In this document: positions 39,530-49,136 of the stretch, one piece after another
How the letters are laid out: each line of letters opens with the position of its first letter
How positions within the stretch are numbered: position 1 is the first letter of the stretch
NCBI RefSeq assembly: GCF_019656235.1
Contig: NZ_BPLL01000002.1
Location: 1-64,000, forward strand
Reading direction: 5' to 3'
From: Apilactobacillus xinyiensis
GTDB lineage: Bacteria > Bacillota > Bacilli > Lactobacillales > Lactobacillaceae
DNA length: 64,000 nt
Translations under genes and position numbers: made by a program
Notes under the pieces: model-generated
Told to the model about the DNA's origin: nothing
The model's input: only the letters and a program-made list of their open reading frames with translations
Databases searched by the model: none

Positions 39530-40822
39530 TTAATCCATAAAAGTAAATGTAAAATCAAGAATAGAAACTTGATCACCGTTTTTAGCACCCGCTTTTCTAA
39601 GTGCATCATCTACGCCCATGCCACGAAGTTGTCTAGCAAATCTTAACATGCTTTGTTCATGAGTAGTATCTGTCATTTGGAATAGTTTTTCAATCTTATT
39701 ACCACTAAGAATCCAGTCACCATAATCATCTCGAGATATTTCAAAAGCTTTTTCATCAGACGCATCGTAATCGTATTCAACACTATCATCGTACTCTTGA
39801 TTTTCTGGGAATTTAGGTGTTTCATCTAACAAGTTAGCGGTAGTAGAAATTAAATTACTTAACCCAGCATGTGTAACTGAAGAGATTGACATCACTTTTA
39901 CCGGATTAACATTAATGTCGGATAAATGCTTCTTAAACTCTTCTAAGTTATTTTGCGAATCTGGCATATCCATTTTGGTAGCAACCACAATTTGAGGTCG
40001 ATTTAAGATATTATCATCATATTGAGACAGTTCATTATTGATTTTATTAAAATCATCAATTGGATCACGGCCTTCAGTTCCACTCATATCAACTAAATGT
40101 AGAATAACTCTAGTCCTTTCAACATGGCGTAAAAATTGGAATCCAAGACCAGTACCATTAGATGCACCCTCAATTAAACCTGGTAAATCAGCTACTACAA
40201 AGTCTTTACCATTATCTAATCTTACCATCCCTAAATTAGGAACTAGCGTTGTAAAATGATACTCGGCTATTTTAGGTTTTGAACTAGTAATAGCTGATAA
40301 CAATGTAGATTTACCAACTGAAGGAAAACCAACTAATCCTACATCTGCTAAAACTTTCAATTCTAGTCTAATGGATTTTTCTTCTCCTGGTTCACCATTT
40401 TCAGATATTTCAGGAGCTGAATTTTTAGCACTAGCAAAGTGGACATTACCACGGCCACCACGGCCACCTTTGGCTACTATGAATTTGTCTTCTTTACTTA
40501 CTAAGTCGCAAATAACTTTATTATTCTCATCATTGTAAATGGTAGTACCTTCTGGAACATATACAATTAAATCATCGGCACTACGTCCAGTCATTTTCTT
40601 GTTACCACCGTCAGCACCATTATCAGCTTTAAACTTACGACGATATCTAAAGTCCATTAAAGTATTCATTCCTGTGTCCACAGCAAATATAACATTTCCA
40701 CCATGACCACCGTCTCCACCAGCAGGACCACCGTTTGGTACATATTTTTCACGTCTAAAAGCAACAATTCCATTGCCACCTTTTCCGGCTTTTATATTAA
40801 CTTTTACTTGATCTACAAACAT
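39530..40822 (-). CDS. obg: GTPase Obg
   Basis: Essential ribosome-associated GTPase. 430 residues: the glycine-rich Obg fold ([12 protein letters not shown] and [13 protein letters not shown]), the G domain with G1 GFPSVGKST near 166, G3 DLPG, and G4 TKMD, and a C-terminal OCT domain (about 355-430). Its promoter precedes it and a terminator follows, so it is probably a single-gene unit. Confidence 0.97.
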   Translation of the reverse strand: MFVDQVKVNIKAGKGGNGIVAFRREKYVPNGGPAGGDGGHGGNVIFAVDTGMNTLMDFRYRRKFKADNGADGGNKKMTGRSADDLIVYVPEGTTIYNDENNKVICDLVSKEDKFIVAKGGRGGRGNVHFASAKNSAPEISENGEPGEEKSIRLELKVLADVGLVGFPSVGKSTLLSAITSSKPKIAEYHFTTLVPNLGMVRLDNGKDFVVADLPGLIEGASNGTGLGFQFLRHVERTRVILHLVDMSGTEGRDPIDDFNKINNELSQYDDNILNRPQIVVATKMDMPDSQNNLEEFKKHLSDINVNPVKVMSISSVTHAGLSNLISTTANLLDETPKFPENQEYDDSVEYDYDASDEKAFEISRDDYGDWILSGNKIEKLFQMTDTTHEQSMLRFARQLRGMGVDDALRKAGAKNGDQVSILDFTFTFMD

Positions 40823-40856
40823 ATTTTCTCCGTTTCACTTTCATTTAATGTAATTG

Positions 40857-40885
40857 AGTATAACTATATTTTAACAAATAGTAAA
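40857..40885 (-). promoter_or_regulatory. obg promoter
   Basis: Minus-strand TTTACT (40880-40885), 17-bp spacer and TATACT (40857-40862), just past the uvrC stop codon and about 35 nt upstream of obg. Confidence 0.72.
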
Positions 40886-40888
40886 GTT

Positions 40889-42691
40889 TCATTTTTTACT
40901 TTTGCGCTTACGATTTAATATATCTAAAGTTAATTTAATGTTCTTAGCAACATCTTGAGATATTCCTATTTTTCTCAATTCTTTAACATCAGCATCTGAT
41001 ATTTTATCTAATGATCCGAATTTGTTTAATAATTTAATTTTTGTTTTTGGTCCCACACCTTTAATACTATCTAGTTCTGAACTAAGTGAGTGTTTAGTGT
41101 GTACTTGTCGATGAAAGTTAATTGCAAATCGATGAACTTCATCTTGAATTCTTTCTACCAAGTAAAAGGCCTGTGAATCATGTTTTATGGGGATATATTG
41201 ATTATCATTTATAATTAAATGCGAAGTTTTGTGCTTATTATCTTTCACCATACCAGCCACTGGAATGTTCAAGTTGAATTCATTAACTAACACATCTTTA
41301 ACCGCTGCAAGTTGTACTTCTCCACCATCCATTAAAATCAAATTTGGTAATGATTTATGTTCTTTCAGTAATCTTGAATATCTACGCCTAATTACTTCAT
41401 GCGTACTAGCAGATTCATCAGCCTTATCAACTGTTTTCAATTTATACTTACGATACATATTTTTATTAGGTAAACCATCTTCAAAAACTACCATTGCTGA
41501 AACAATATCAGTTCCTTGAATATGCGAATGATCGAAAGACTCGATTCGATGAGCTGTTGGAATATTTAGTTTTCGGCTTAAATCTTCTACTGCACCCAAA
41601 GTTTTACGTTTACCAAATTCCATCAATCTAAATTTTTCTTCTAAAACTAATTTAGAATTCTTTTTAACCATTTTTAGTAATTCTAATTTTTGACCCCGTT
41701 TAGGAGTTTTTATACTAGTATTTAAAATACTGGCTAATACATCTCTATCAACACTATCAGGTACTAGAATTTCTTTGGGAACCGGCTGGTTTTTTTGTTT
41801 ATAAAACTGAACTATAAAGCTTAAAAATTCTTCATCAGGATTATTAACAATCGGAAAAGCTCGTTTTACCCTTTTCATTAACCTTGCTTGACGAATAAAA
41901 AATATTTGAATTGATATCCATCCCATATCCGTATAATAATTAAAAATATCGCGAGTTGTATTATCATTAGTAATAATTTTTTGCTTTTCTACAGTTATTT
42001 CAATATACTTCAGCTGATCTCGCAATTCAGCTGCTCTTTCAAACTCTAAATTATTTGAAGCTTCCATCATTTTTGATGTAATTTCTTTTTTAGCGGAATT
42101 AACGTTCCCATTTAAAAAAGATTTTATTTTACGAATTTGTTTTTGATACAAACTTTGTGGAACTTCTTTAAAACAAGCACCTAAGCACTGTCCCATATGA
42201 TAATAAAGGCACGGACGTTTTTGATAACCATTACATCTCCTAAGAGGATATGTTTTTTGTAAAAAATGCAAAGTTTCATCAGCTGCATAAACATTAGGAT
42301 ATGGCCCAAAATAATATCCACCATCATTTTTTACATTGTTAACTATCATTAGTCTAGGATCATGTTCATTAGTAATTTTTATATATGGATATCCACCATT
42401 GCCTTGTTTTAATTGGATATTATAATGTGGCCTGTGCTTATGAATTAAAGTTATTTCTAATAAGAAGGCTTCCTTATCATTGGAAGTAATAATTGTTTCA
42501 AAATCTCTTATCTGTGATACTAGTTTAGCAGTTTTACCAGTATGACTGCTTTTAAAGTAGGAACGCACACGGTTTTTAAGATTTTTTGCTTTCCCTACAT
42601 ATATAATTTTACCTTGTTCATTTTTCATTAAATAACATCCTGGCAAGTCTGGTAAAAGCTTTAATTTTCTTTCTATATGTGGTGTAGCCAT
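40889..42691 (-). CDS. uvrC: Excinuclease ABC subunit C
   Basis: Nuclease of nucleotide excision repair. 600 residues: N-terminal GIY-YIG domain (PGCYLMKNEQGKIIYVGKAK near 17-36), a Cys-containing centre, UVR motif near 200-235, RNase H-like endonuclease domain (ESFDHSHIQGTD), and C-terminal HhH pair (KGVGPKTKIKLL). The ATG at 42689-42691 follows GAGGTGATATA. The longer frame to 42742 lacks a ribosome site and overlaps a divergent promoter. Confidence 0.96.
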   Translation of the reverse strand: MATPHIERKLKLLPDLPGCYLMKNEQGKIIYVGKAKNLKNRVRSYFKSSHTGKTAKLVSQIRDFETIITSNDKEAFLLEITLIHKHRPHYNIQLKQGNGGYPYIKITNEHDPRLMIVNNVKNDGGYYFGPYPNVYAADETLHFLQKTYPLRRCNGYQKRPCLYYHMGQCLGACFKEVPQSLYQKQIRKIKSFLNGNVNSAKKEITSKMMEASNNLEFERAAELRDQLKYIEITVEKQKIITNDNTTRDIFNYYTDMGWISIQIFFIRQARLMKRVKRAFPIVNNPDEEFLSFIVQFYKQKNQPVPKEILVPDSVDRDVLASILNTSIKTPKRGQKLELLKMVKKNSKLVLEEKFRLMEFGKRKTLGAVEDLSRKLNIPTAHRIESFDHSHIQGTDIVSAMVVFEDGLPNKNMYRKYKLKTVDKADESASTHEVIRRRYSRLLKEHKSLPNLILMDGGEVQLAAVKDVLVNEFNLNIPVAGMVKDNKHKTSHLIINDNQYIPIKHDSQAFYLVERIQDEVHRFAINFHRQVHTKHSLSSELDSIKGVGPKTKIKLLNKFGSLDKISDADVKELRKIGISQDVAKNIKLTLDILNRKRKSKK

Positions 42692-42723
42692 TATATCACC
42701 TCGATAATATTCATCGCCATCAT

Positions 42724-42752
42724 ATGACAAATATATAAACATCTGATATTAT
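42724..42752 (+). promoter_or_regulatory. Promoter of the 48-codon gene
   Basis: Plus-strand ATGACA (42724-42729), 17-bp spacer and TATTAT (42747-42752). Each box differs from consensus by one base. It is divergent from uvrC, whose ATG lies 33 nt away. Confidence 0.7.
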
Positions 42753-42778
42753 ATATTCAAAATAAGGAGATGTTAAAT

Positions 42779-42925
42779 ATGAGCTTAAATATTCAACGAA
42801 ATGCTGACTTAAATGCAATGTTTGATAAATTTGCTAAAATAGAACCTAAAGACCCTAAAAAAGATAAATTTCTAAAAAAAGAAAAAAGTAAAAAAGATAG
42901 CAAAAAAAACAAATCAGACAAGTAA
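42779..42925 (+). CDS. Small lysine-rich protein, 48 residues
   Basis: A plus-strand reading frame too short for most gene callers. ATG at 42779-42781 follows AAGGAGATG (spacing 9 from GGAG). The product starts MSLNIQRNADLNAMFDKFAK and ends in a Lys-rich, Asp-containing hydrophilic tail. It has a promoter upstream and a strong terminator right after the TAA. From memory it resembles the tiny Lactobacillales proteins called the SPJ_0845 family, which share an LxxMFxxFAxIxxxDPKK-like pattern; this needs a search. No membrane helix is seen. Function unknown. Confidence 0.82.
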   Translation: MSLNIQRNADLNAMFDKFAKIEPKDPKKDKFLKKEKSKKDSKKNKSDK

Positions 42926-42930
42926 TAAAT

Positions 42931-42966
42931 AAAGAGCTTAGCATAATGCTAGCTCTTTATTTTTTT
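42931..42966. terminator. Terminator after the 48-codon gene and the mazG-like gene
   Basis: Stem AAAGAGC-TAGCAT with ATGCTA-GCTCTTT and a one-base bulge, followed on the plus strand by ATTTTTTT. On the minus strand the flank is TTTATTTATTA, so it may also terminate the mazG-like gene. Confidence 0.85.
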
Positions 42967-43250
42967 GTAAAATTATTCTTTTTGTTACGCAATCTTTTAA
43001 TATTATATTTGGCTACATCATCAAAATTAATGTCGTTCCATTGAGCAACTTGAGATAAGTACCAAAGAACATCTCCCATCTCCTTGGTTAATTGTTCTTT
43101 GCTCATTTCTTCGCCATGAAATGTATATTTCTTAACTAAATCAACTAATTGACCAGTTTCACTAGCAAGGCCTAGTGCACAGTTGGTAAGAACTTGTTCA
43201 TCACCAATCAAAGTTTTATTAGCTTCTTTTTGATATTCATCAAAATTCAT
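42957..43250 (-). CDS. MazG-like nucleotide pyrophosphohydrolase
   Basis: All-alpha NTP pyrophosphatase of 97 residues. The metal-binding pattern is visible: LGLASETGQLVDLVKK (28-43) and KEMGDVLWYLSQV (61-73), corresponding to the ExxE and ExxD motifs. It may hydrolyse non-canonical or excess dNTPs. ATG start. It is 3 nt downstream of engB, probably co-transcribed. Confidence 0.88.
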   Translation of the reverse strand: MNFDEYQKEANKTLIGDEQVLTNCALGLASETGQLVDLVKKYTFHGEEMSKEQLTKEMGDVLWYLSQVAQWNDINFDDVAKYNIKRLRNKKNNFTKK

Positions 43251-43253
43251 AAA

Positions 43254-43841
43254 TTACTTTACTCCTGTCTTGTCTCCTATCCACTGCCAAACATTTTCAG
43301 TGCCATATCCAGTTTGAGCTGAAAATAAGCATATTTGTTCTTCGGATACATTAAATGATTTTTTCAAAGCATTTACTTCCTTGTTCCATTTGGATTTAGA
43401 AGTTTTATCCATTTTAGTAGCTAAGATTAAAGTTGGTATTTCATAATATTGCAAGAATTCAAACATTTGTACGTCATCTTCTGAAGGTGCACGACGACCA
43501 TCAACTAATAATACAACCCCACTTAAGTTTTTACGAGTAGTTAAGTACTCTTCAATCATCATGCCCCATTTTTCACGTTCCTTTTTAGAAACACGGGCAT
43601 ATCCATAACCAGGGATGTCGACAAAATACAAACTTTCTTCAATTTTATAAAAGTTAAGTGTTTGTGTTTTACCAGGTCGATTAGAAGTTCTAGCATAACC
43701 ATTACGGTTAATAAGCTTGTTAGTTAAAGATGACTTCCCAACGTTAGATCTACCTACTAGTCCTATCTCTGGTAACTTACCACTTGGATATTGTTTAGGA
43801 GCAACTGCGCTTATCTCTAAATTAACATTATTTACTTTCAT
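43254..43841 (-). CDS. engB: Ribosome biogenesis GTP-binding protein EngB (YsxC/YihA)
   Basis: GTPase for 50S assembly. 195 residues with G1 GRSNVGKSS near 31-39, G3 DIPGYG near 74, G4 TKMD near 142 and G5 FSA near 171. It is the usual neighbour of clpX, 80 nt downstream; a terminator lies between them. Confidence 0.96.
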   Translation of the reverse strand: MKVNNVNLEISAVAPKQYPSGKLPEIGLVGRSNVGKSSLTNKLINRNGYARTSNRPGKTQTLNFYKIEESLYFVDIPGYGYARVSKKEREKWGMMIEEYLTTRKNLSGVVLLVDGRRAPSEDDVQMFEFLQYYEIPTLILATKMDKTSKSKWNKEVNALKKSFNVSEEQICLFSAQTGYGTENVWQWIGDKTGVK

Positions 43842-43901
43842 ATAAAACGTAACTCCCTAATATATTAATAGTAATGATTCTAACACATATACATAAAATA
43901 T

Positions 43902-43930
43902 AAAAAAGTAGGTTTAAAAACCTACTTTTT
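43902..43930 (-). terminator. Terminator after clpX
   Basis: Stem AAAAAGTAGGTTT with AAACCTACTTTTT and a T run on the minus strand. The clpX stop codon lies inside the stem. Confidence 0.88.
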
Positions 43931-45160
43931 TAATACTAATTTAGGTTCTTCAGAATTGGTAATTGTTTCAGGAGTAATTATAACTTCTGCCACATCATCT
44001 CTACCAGGCAAATCATACATAACATCACGCATAATATCTTCCATGATAGATCTCAATCCACGAGCCCCTGTTTTTCTGGCAAGTGCTAATTTAGCTATCT
44101 CTCTTAATGATTCATTTTTGAAAGTCAATTTAACTCCATCGATAGCCATTAATTTAGTGTATTGTCTAACTAAAGCGTTTTTAGGTTCAGTTAAAATTCT
44201 TACTAAATCGTCTTCACTTAACTTCTTTAAAGAAGTTAATATTGGTAATCTACCAATAAATTCTGGAATTAAACCAAAACTTAGTAAATCACTTGGAATA
44301 ACATGTTGCATAACGTTATCCTCAGTTAGATCATCCATTTCACTAGATGAAGTTCCAAAACCAATGGTTTTATCACCTAAACGATTTTTAACGATGTTTT
44401 GAATACCATCAAATGCTCCACCAACGATGAATAGAATGTTCTTAGTATCAACTTGAATAAACTCTTGTTGTGGGTTTTTTCTACCACCCTGAGGTGGAAC
44501 ATTAGCAACTGTTCCTTCTAATATTTTTAGTAAAGCCTGTTGAACACCTTCACCAGAAACATCTCTAGTAATAGAAACATTCTCAGATTTTTTAGCTATT
44601 TTATCAATTTCATCAATATAAATAATTCCTTTTTCAGCTCTTTCAACGTCAAAATCAGCATTTTGTAAAAGCTTCAAAAGAATGTTTTCAACATCTTCAC
44701 CAACATATCCAGCTTCAGTTAGTGTAGTTGCATCAGCAATTGCAAATGGCACATTTAGAATTCTAGCTAAAGATTGAGCCAAATATGTTTTACCGGATCC
44801 GGTAGGACCAATTACTGAAATGTTACTTTTTTGTAATTCAGTTTCATCATCATCTTCAGTGCTAATATCATTAACACGTTTGTAATGGTTATAAACTGCT
44901 ACAGAGAGTGTTTTTTTAGCATCATCTTGACCAATAACATATTCATCTAATTTACTAACAATTTGCTTAGGTGTTAATGCTTTTATTGTCTTGTCCTTAT
45001 TTTCGCGTGCTAATTCCTCATCTACGATTTTCTTACAGAGATCAATACATTCGTTACAAATATAGACACCAGGACCGGCAACTATTTTTTTCACTTGATC
45101 TTGAGATTTACCACAAAAAGAACATACTACTGCATTTTTATCTTTGTCATCTTCTAGCAA
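43922..45160 (-). CDS. clpX: ATP-dependent Clp protease ATP-binding subunit ClpX
   Basis: Unfoldase of the ClpXP protease. 412 residues. The N-terminal zinc domain has CSFC near 13-16 and CNEC near 35-38. The AAA+ domain has Walker A GPTGSGKT, Walker [10 protein letters not shown], the pore loop GYVGEDVE, and GARGLRS near the end. The start is TTG after GGAGGG. A TTGTTT/TATATT pair upstream with a 16-bp spacer is a weak promoter candidate. Confidence 0.97.
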   Translation of the reverse strand: MLEDDKDKNAVVCSFCGKSQDQVKKIVAGPGVYICNECIDLCKKIVDEELARENKDKTIKALTPKQIVSKLDEYVIGQDDAKKTLSVAVYNHYKRVNDISTEDDDETELQKSNISVIGPTGSGKTYLAQSLARILNVPFAIADATTLTEAGYVGEDVENILLKLLQNADFDVERAEKGIIYIDEIDKIAKKSENVSITRDVSGEGVQQALLKILEGTVANVPPQGGRKNPQQEFIQVDTKNILFIVGGAFDGIQNIVKNRLGDKTIGFGTSSSEMDDLTEDNVMQHVIPSDLLSFGLIPEFIGRLPILTSLKKLSEDDLVRILTEPKNALVRQYTKLMAIDGVKLTFKNESLREIAKLALARKTGARGLRSIMEDIMRDVMYDLPGRDDVAEVIITPETITNSEEPKLVLKK

Positions 45161-45255
45161 TAGATTTATCCCTCCAATTATCGACTAAATACTTAACTAA
45201 AAGTTAATATAGCACAACTAATATATTAAACAAAACAATTTGTTTATTATAAAAA

Positions 45256-45302
45256 CAAAAAAAGACCCAATTTATTAAATAACAACTAATTGGATCTTTT
45301 TA
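45256..45302 (-). terminator. Terminator after tig
   Basis: Long stem AAAAAGATCCAATT with AATTGGGTCTTTTT (one G-U), followed by TTGTTT on the minus strand, 8 nt after the tig stop codon. Confidence 0.83.
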
Positions 45303-45309
45303 TTGTTAG

Positions 45310-46632
45310 CTATTTAGAACTTTTACTTTCTTTTTTTAGCTTTGATTTTGGTTCAGGTTTTGCACTATCAGTAACTAACTTAACAGCTTTTTGAATAGCA
45401 ATATCATGTTTTAACATATCATCAGTTAAAGCACCTCTAACAGCTTCTTCTTTCATACCGTATTGTTTTGCTAATTCTTTAACTTGTTCGTCAATTTCTT
45501 CTTTAGTTGGTTCAATTTTTTCATTTTTAACGATAGCTTCAAGAACTAAGTTAGTCTTAACTCTTTCTTCAGCACCTGCAACAAATTGTTTCTTCAAGTC
45601 TTCTGGCTTAGTACCAGTTAACTTAAAGTACATACTTGCGTTAATACCTTGTTGTTGCATGTTTGCAAGATATTGATCCATTTGACGTTGTACATCTTCG
45701 TCAATCATAGCTTGTGGAACTTCTTTAATAGTAGCGTTTTTAACTGCTGCTTGAATAGCTTCGTCTTCAATAGCGTTATCAGCGCTAGCTTGTTTTTGTT
45801 CTTTTAAGTCAGCTTTGATTTTATCTTTTAATTCATCTAAGCTATCAACATCTTCATCGACATCTTTAGCAAATTCATCATCAAGTTTTGGAAGTTGTTT
45901 TTCTTTTACTTCGTGAATTTTAACTTTGAAAGTAGCTTCTTTACTTTGTAATTCTTTAGCTTGATAGTTTTCTGGGAATGTTACAACAACATCAACATCT
46001 TCATCAGCTTTATGACCGATTAATTGATCTTCAAATCCAGGAATAAATGAACCTGAACCCAATTCTAAGGAATAATTGTTAGCTTTTCCACCATCAAATT
46101 GTTTACCATCAACATATCCGTCAAAGTCAATAACTACAGTATCACCTTTAGCAGCTGCTTTATCTTCTTTTAGAACTAATTCAGCTTGTGATTGACGTTT
46201 CTTTTCAATTTCAGCATCAATGTCTTTTTGGTATACACGAGTATTTTGTTTTTCAACTTTAAGTCCAGTGTAATCACCTAATTCAACTTCTGGCTTAACA
46301 GTAACATCAGCAGTTAATACCCAGTTTTGACCTTTTTCCAAAGATTTAACATCAACTTTAGGTTGATCAACTGGTTCGATGCCAGCTTCTTTAACAGCTG
46401 CACTGTATGCTTCTGGTAAAAGAATGTTTAAAGCATCTTGGTATAAAGCTTCTTCACCATACATTTCGTTAAAAATTTGACGTGAAACTTTACCTTTTCT
46501 GAAACCTGGAATATTAATATTTTTTTTGTTCTTATTAAAGGCTTTGTCTAAACCTTCTTTAATCTTGTCTGTACTAATTTCGAAAGTTAAAACACCATCG
46601 TTAGTACCTTTTTTTTCCCATTTTGCAGACAT
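45310..46632 (-). CDS. tig: Trigger factor
   Basis: Ribosome-associated chaperone with peptidyl-prolyl isomerase activity. 440 residues: N-terminal ribosome-binding domain with the signature [12 protein letters not shown] near 40-51, FKBP domain (about 150-240), and helical C-terminal arms ending in a Lys/Ser-rich tail. It has its own promoter and lies between tuf and clpX as usual. Confidence 0.97.
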   Translation of the reverse strand: MSAKWEKKGTNDGVLTFEISTDKIKEGLDKAFNKNKKNINIPGFRKGKVSRQIFNEMYGEEALYQDALNILLPEAYSAAVKEAGIEPVDQPKVDVKSLEKGQNWVLTADVTVKPEVELGDYTGLKVEKQNTRVYQKDIDAEIEKKRQSQAELVLKEDKAAAKGDTVVIDFDGYVDGKQFDGGKANNYSLELGSGSFIPGFEDQLIGHKADEDVDVVVTFPENYQAKELQSKEATFKVKIHEVKEKQLPKLDDEFAKDVDEDVDSLDELKDKIKADLKEQKQASADNAIEDEAIQAAVKNATIKEVPQAMIDEDVQRQMDQYLANMQQQGINASMYFKLTGTKPEDLKKQFVAGAEERVKTNLVLEAIVKNEKIEPTKEEIDEQVKELAKQYGMKEEAVRGALTDDMLKHDIAIQKAVKLVTDSAKPEPKSKLKKESKSSK

Positions 46633-46696
46633 TATTTTCCCTCCGAGATAAAATTATAATTTAAATACAATTTTCTTCTTAATTGCGCACATAAGT

Positions 46697-46725
46697 ATTT
46701 TAACGTATGAATGAATAAAAGTAAA
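46697..46725 (-). promoter_or_regulatory. tig promoter
   Basis: Minus-strand TTTACT (46720-46725), 17-bp spacer and TAAAAT (46697-46702), about 65 nt upstream of the tig ATG. Confidence 0.7.
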
Positions 46726-46765
46726 TGTTTTACTAATAATATAGGTTTTTACGTGTAAAAGATAT

Positions 46766-46802
46766 AAAAAAAGAACTCGAAAACAACTTTCGAGTTCTTT
46801 TA
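46766..46802 (-). terminator. Terminator after tuf
   Basis: Perfect stem AAAAGAACTCGAAA with TTTCGAGTTCTTTT around a 4-nt loop region and a seven-T run on the minus strand. Confidence 0.92.
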
Positions 46803-46812
46803 ATTATACTAA

Positions 46813-48000
46813 TTAGTCATCGATGTCTGAAACAACACCGGCACCAACAGTATGTCCACCTTCACGAATAGTGAACTTAGTACCTTTTTCAATACCAACT
46901 GGTTTAGTTAATTCAACATTGAATGTAACGTTATCACCAGGCATAACCATTTCTACACCTTTTTCAAGTTCGATTACACCAGTAACATCAGTTGTATGGA
47001 AGTAGAATTGAGGACGGTAGTTTGAGAAGAATGGAGTATGACGTCCACCTTCTTCTTTAGTTAAGATATAAACTTGTCCTTCAAACTTCTTGTGAGTAGT
47101 AATTGAGCCTGGAGCTGCAACAACTTGTCCACGAACAACTTGATCACGGTTAACACCACGAAGTAACATACCAACGTTATCTCCAGCTTCACCTTCATCA
47201 AGAGTTTTACGGAACATTTCTAGACCAGTAACAGTTGATTTTAGAACGTCTTCAACTAAACCAATAATTTCAACGTCGTCACCAACTTTAACAACACCAC
47301 GGTCAATACGTCCAGATGCAACAGTACCACGACCAGTGATAGTAAATACATCTTCAACAGGCATTAACATTGGTTTGTCATCTTCACGTTTTGGAGTTGG
47401 AATGTATTCATCAACGATATCCATTAACTTCAAGATAACTTCTTCTTGTTCTTTGTCGCCTTGTAATGCTTTAAGAGCTGAACCACGAACAAATGGAATG
47501 TCATCGCCAGGGTAATCGTATTCTGAAAGTAATTCACGTACTTCCATTTCAACTAAGTCAACTAATTCGTCATCGTCAACTAAATCAGTCTTGTTTAAGA
47601 ATACAACAATGTATTCAACACCAACTTGGCGAGCAAGTAAGATATGTTCACGAGTTTGTGGCATAGGACCATCAGTTGCAGCAACAACCAAGATAGCACC
47701 ATCCATTTGAGCAGCACCAGTGATCATGTTCTTAACGTAATCAGCATGTCCTGGGGCGTCAATATGAGCATAGTGACGTTTTTCAGTTTCGTATTCAACG
47801 TGGGCAGTGTTGATCGTTATACCACGTTCACGTTCTTCTGGAGCAGCATCAATATCAGCGTAGTCTTCAGCTTTTGCTAAACCTCTGTCTGATAATACTT
47901 TAGTGATAGCTGCAGTTAAAGTAGTCTTACCATGATCAATATGGCCAATAGTACCAATATTTACATGGGGCTTTGTTCTTTCATAATGTTCTTTTGCCAT
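46813..48000 (-). CDS. tuf: Elongation factor Tu
   Basis: GTPase delivering aminoacyl-tRNA to the ribosome. 395 residues with G1 GHIDHGKT near 19-26, switch II DAPGH, G4 NKTD, and the beta-barrel domains 2 and 3. ATG follows AGGAGG. The codons are those of a highly expressed gene, with fewer rare choices than neighbours. Two promoters precede it and a strong terminator follows. Confidence 0.99.
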   Translation of the reverse strand: MAKEHYERTKPHVNIGTIGHIDHGKTTLTAAITKVLSDRGLAKAEDYADIDAAPEERERGITINTAHVEYETEKRHYAHIDAPGHADYVKNMITGAAQMDGAILVVAATDGPMPQTREHILLARQVGVEYIVVFLNKTDLVDDDELVDLVEMEVRELLSEYDYPGDDIPFVRGSALKALQGDKEQEEVILKLMDIVDEYIPTPKREDDKPMLMPVEDVFTITGRGTVASGRIDRGVVKVGDDVEIIGLVEDVLKSTVTGLEMFRKTLDEGEAGDNVGMLLRGVNRDQVVRGQVVAAPGSITTHKKFEGQVYILTKEEGGRHTPFFSNYRPQFYFHTTDVTGVIELEKGVEMVMPGDNVTFNVELTKPVGIEKGTKFTIREGGHTVGAGVVSDIDD

Positions 48001-48033
48001 TTATGAAAACCTCCTGTTATTTTTCGAAAGATT

Positions 48034-48054
48034 TGTACTGAAAATCACAGTACA
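48034..48054 (-). promoter_or_regulatory. Hairpin in the tuf leader
   Basis: A 7-bp stem TGTACTG with CAGTACA and a 7-nt loop in the tuf 5' leader, downstream of both promoters and about 15 nt before the ribosome site. It may stabilise the mRNA. Function not shown. Confidence 0.45.
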
Positions 48055-48066
48055 TCTTTATAAGTT

Positions 48067-48094
48067 ATTATACTACATCTTCTTAAAAAGACAA
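48067..48094 (-). promoter_or_regulatory. tuf promoter P2 (proximal)
   Basis: Minus-strand TTGTCT (48089-48094), 16-bp spacer and a perfect TATAAT (48067-48072). Confidence 0.68.
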
Positions 48095-48131
48095 AGTTAT
48101 GAAAATCGTTCTCAAGAAGAATTCCTTTAAT

Positions 48132-48160
48132 ATTATAGCTACTGAACTTTTATTTGTAAA
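48132..48160 (-). promoter_or_regulatory. tuf promoter P1 (distal)
   Basis: Minus-strand TTTACA (48155-48160), 17-bp spacer and a perfect TATAAT (48132-48137). With P2 it gives tuf two tandem start sites. Confidence 0.8.
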
Positions 48161-48191
48161 CAAAAAAGGCAATAAAATTTCATTATTATCA

Positions 48192-49136
48192 TTAAACATT
48201 TAATATTTTTGAATAAATAGATAAAATTAAAGTTCCCATAGCGTTTATCTTATTTCTTTCATCGTTATCAGCGCAAAAAGTTTCACCAATAAAATTATTA
48301 TAAAAGTATTCAAACCACAAATTAATATTCTTAATAAGAATGTCATTAAACGGATAAATTATCATAAAGTTTAATTTGATATATTGTAAAAACATCGTTT
48401 TGTTAATCGGATCTTTTGATAGCCTACTATTATCTATTTTCAAAATGATCATTTTAAAAGATTTAGTCTCTTCTAATTTTTTTAAATTAGCAATTTTAAT
48501 TTTTTTAACATTGCCATCTATAAAATACTCTGAAACTATTTCTTTAAAGTTAACTTCTCTAAAAGTATCGACTATCGAGCTTTTTATTAATGGATGAACA
48601 AACGGATCTATCAATAAATATTTGCCATATTTAACAAAATAATCCAAAGGCAATTTCATAGATGCTTCTAAAATCTCTTTTTGTTTAAAGAATTCATAAT
48701 TGCCCAGATGAGCAAACTCTCTGACCTTAGATTGTAAACTATCATGAAATTGCTTTTCATAATTCAATTCATAAACATTTATCTCATTAAATATTTCATG
48801 TTTTAATTTTTCATCATTAAAACTAGTCACCGTTTTTCTAAGCAAAATAAAATCAGCGTTCTCCAAAAATACTTTAACAAACAATTTAATATTATCTACA
48901 TTCAATAAATATACATCTGGATTTAGCAAGATATACTTTTTAGCTTCTCGATACCTTTTTTCTTTGAATAAAAGATTCACTATCTCACAATTTATAAAAT
49001 TTAATTGAACTTCATCATAAATCTCAATCAATTTATCAATAGCGGTTGTAAAATCATCTTTAGACTTAGAAATTTGAGCACTTTCATATAAATTTAATTG
49101 TGAAGCACTTAAATCATCTATACTATTTTTTCTCAT
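48192..49136 (-). CDS. Helical repeat (TPR-like) protein of unknown function
   Basis: I do not recognise a characterised family. 314 residues, no signal peptide or membrane helix, rich in Lys, Phe, Ile and Asn. The N-terminal third looks like paired helices of a TPR-type repeat (ALxxxY- and LLFKEKRYREAKKY-like segments near 45-70). The ATG follows AAGG inside the end of rnjB and overlaps it by 14 nt, so translation is probably coupled. A TPR-like gene downstream of rnjB is, as I recall, found in other lactobacilli. No terminator is visible. Confidence 0.8.
   Translation of the reverse strand: MRKNSIDDLSASQLNLYESAQISKSKDDFTTAIDKLIEIYDEVQLNFINCEIVNLLFKEKRYREAKKYILLNPDVYLLNVDNIKLFVKVFLENADFILLRKTVTSFNDEKLKHEIFNEINVYELNYEKQFHDSLQSKVREFAHLGNYEFFKQKEILEASMKLPLDYFVKYGKYLLIDPFVHPLIKSSIVDTFREVNFKEIVSEYFIDGNVKKIKIANLKKLEETKSFKMIILKIDNSRLSKDPINKTMFLQYIKLNFMIIYPFNDILIKNINLWFEYFYNNFIGETFCADNDERNKINAMGTLILSIYSKILNV

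Noticed and set aside
42692-42742. N-terminal extension of uvrC by 17 codons
   Set aside because: No ribosome site upstream, while GAGGTGA sits just before the shorter start; the region carries the divergent promoter.
43956-44402. A 148-codon plus-strand open frame inside clpX
   Set aside because: It is the mirror of a strongly conserved gene and has no independent signal.
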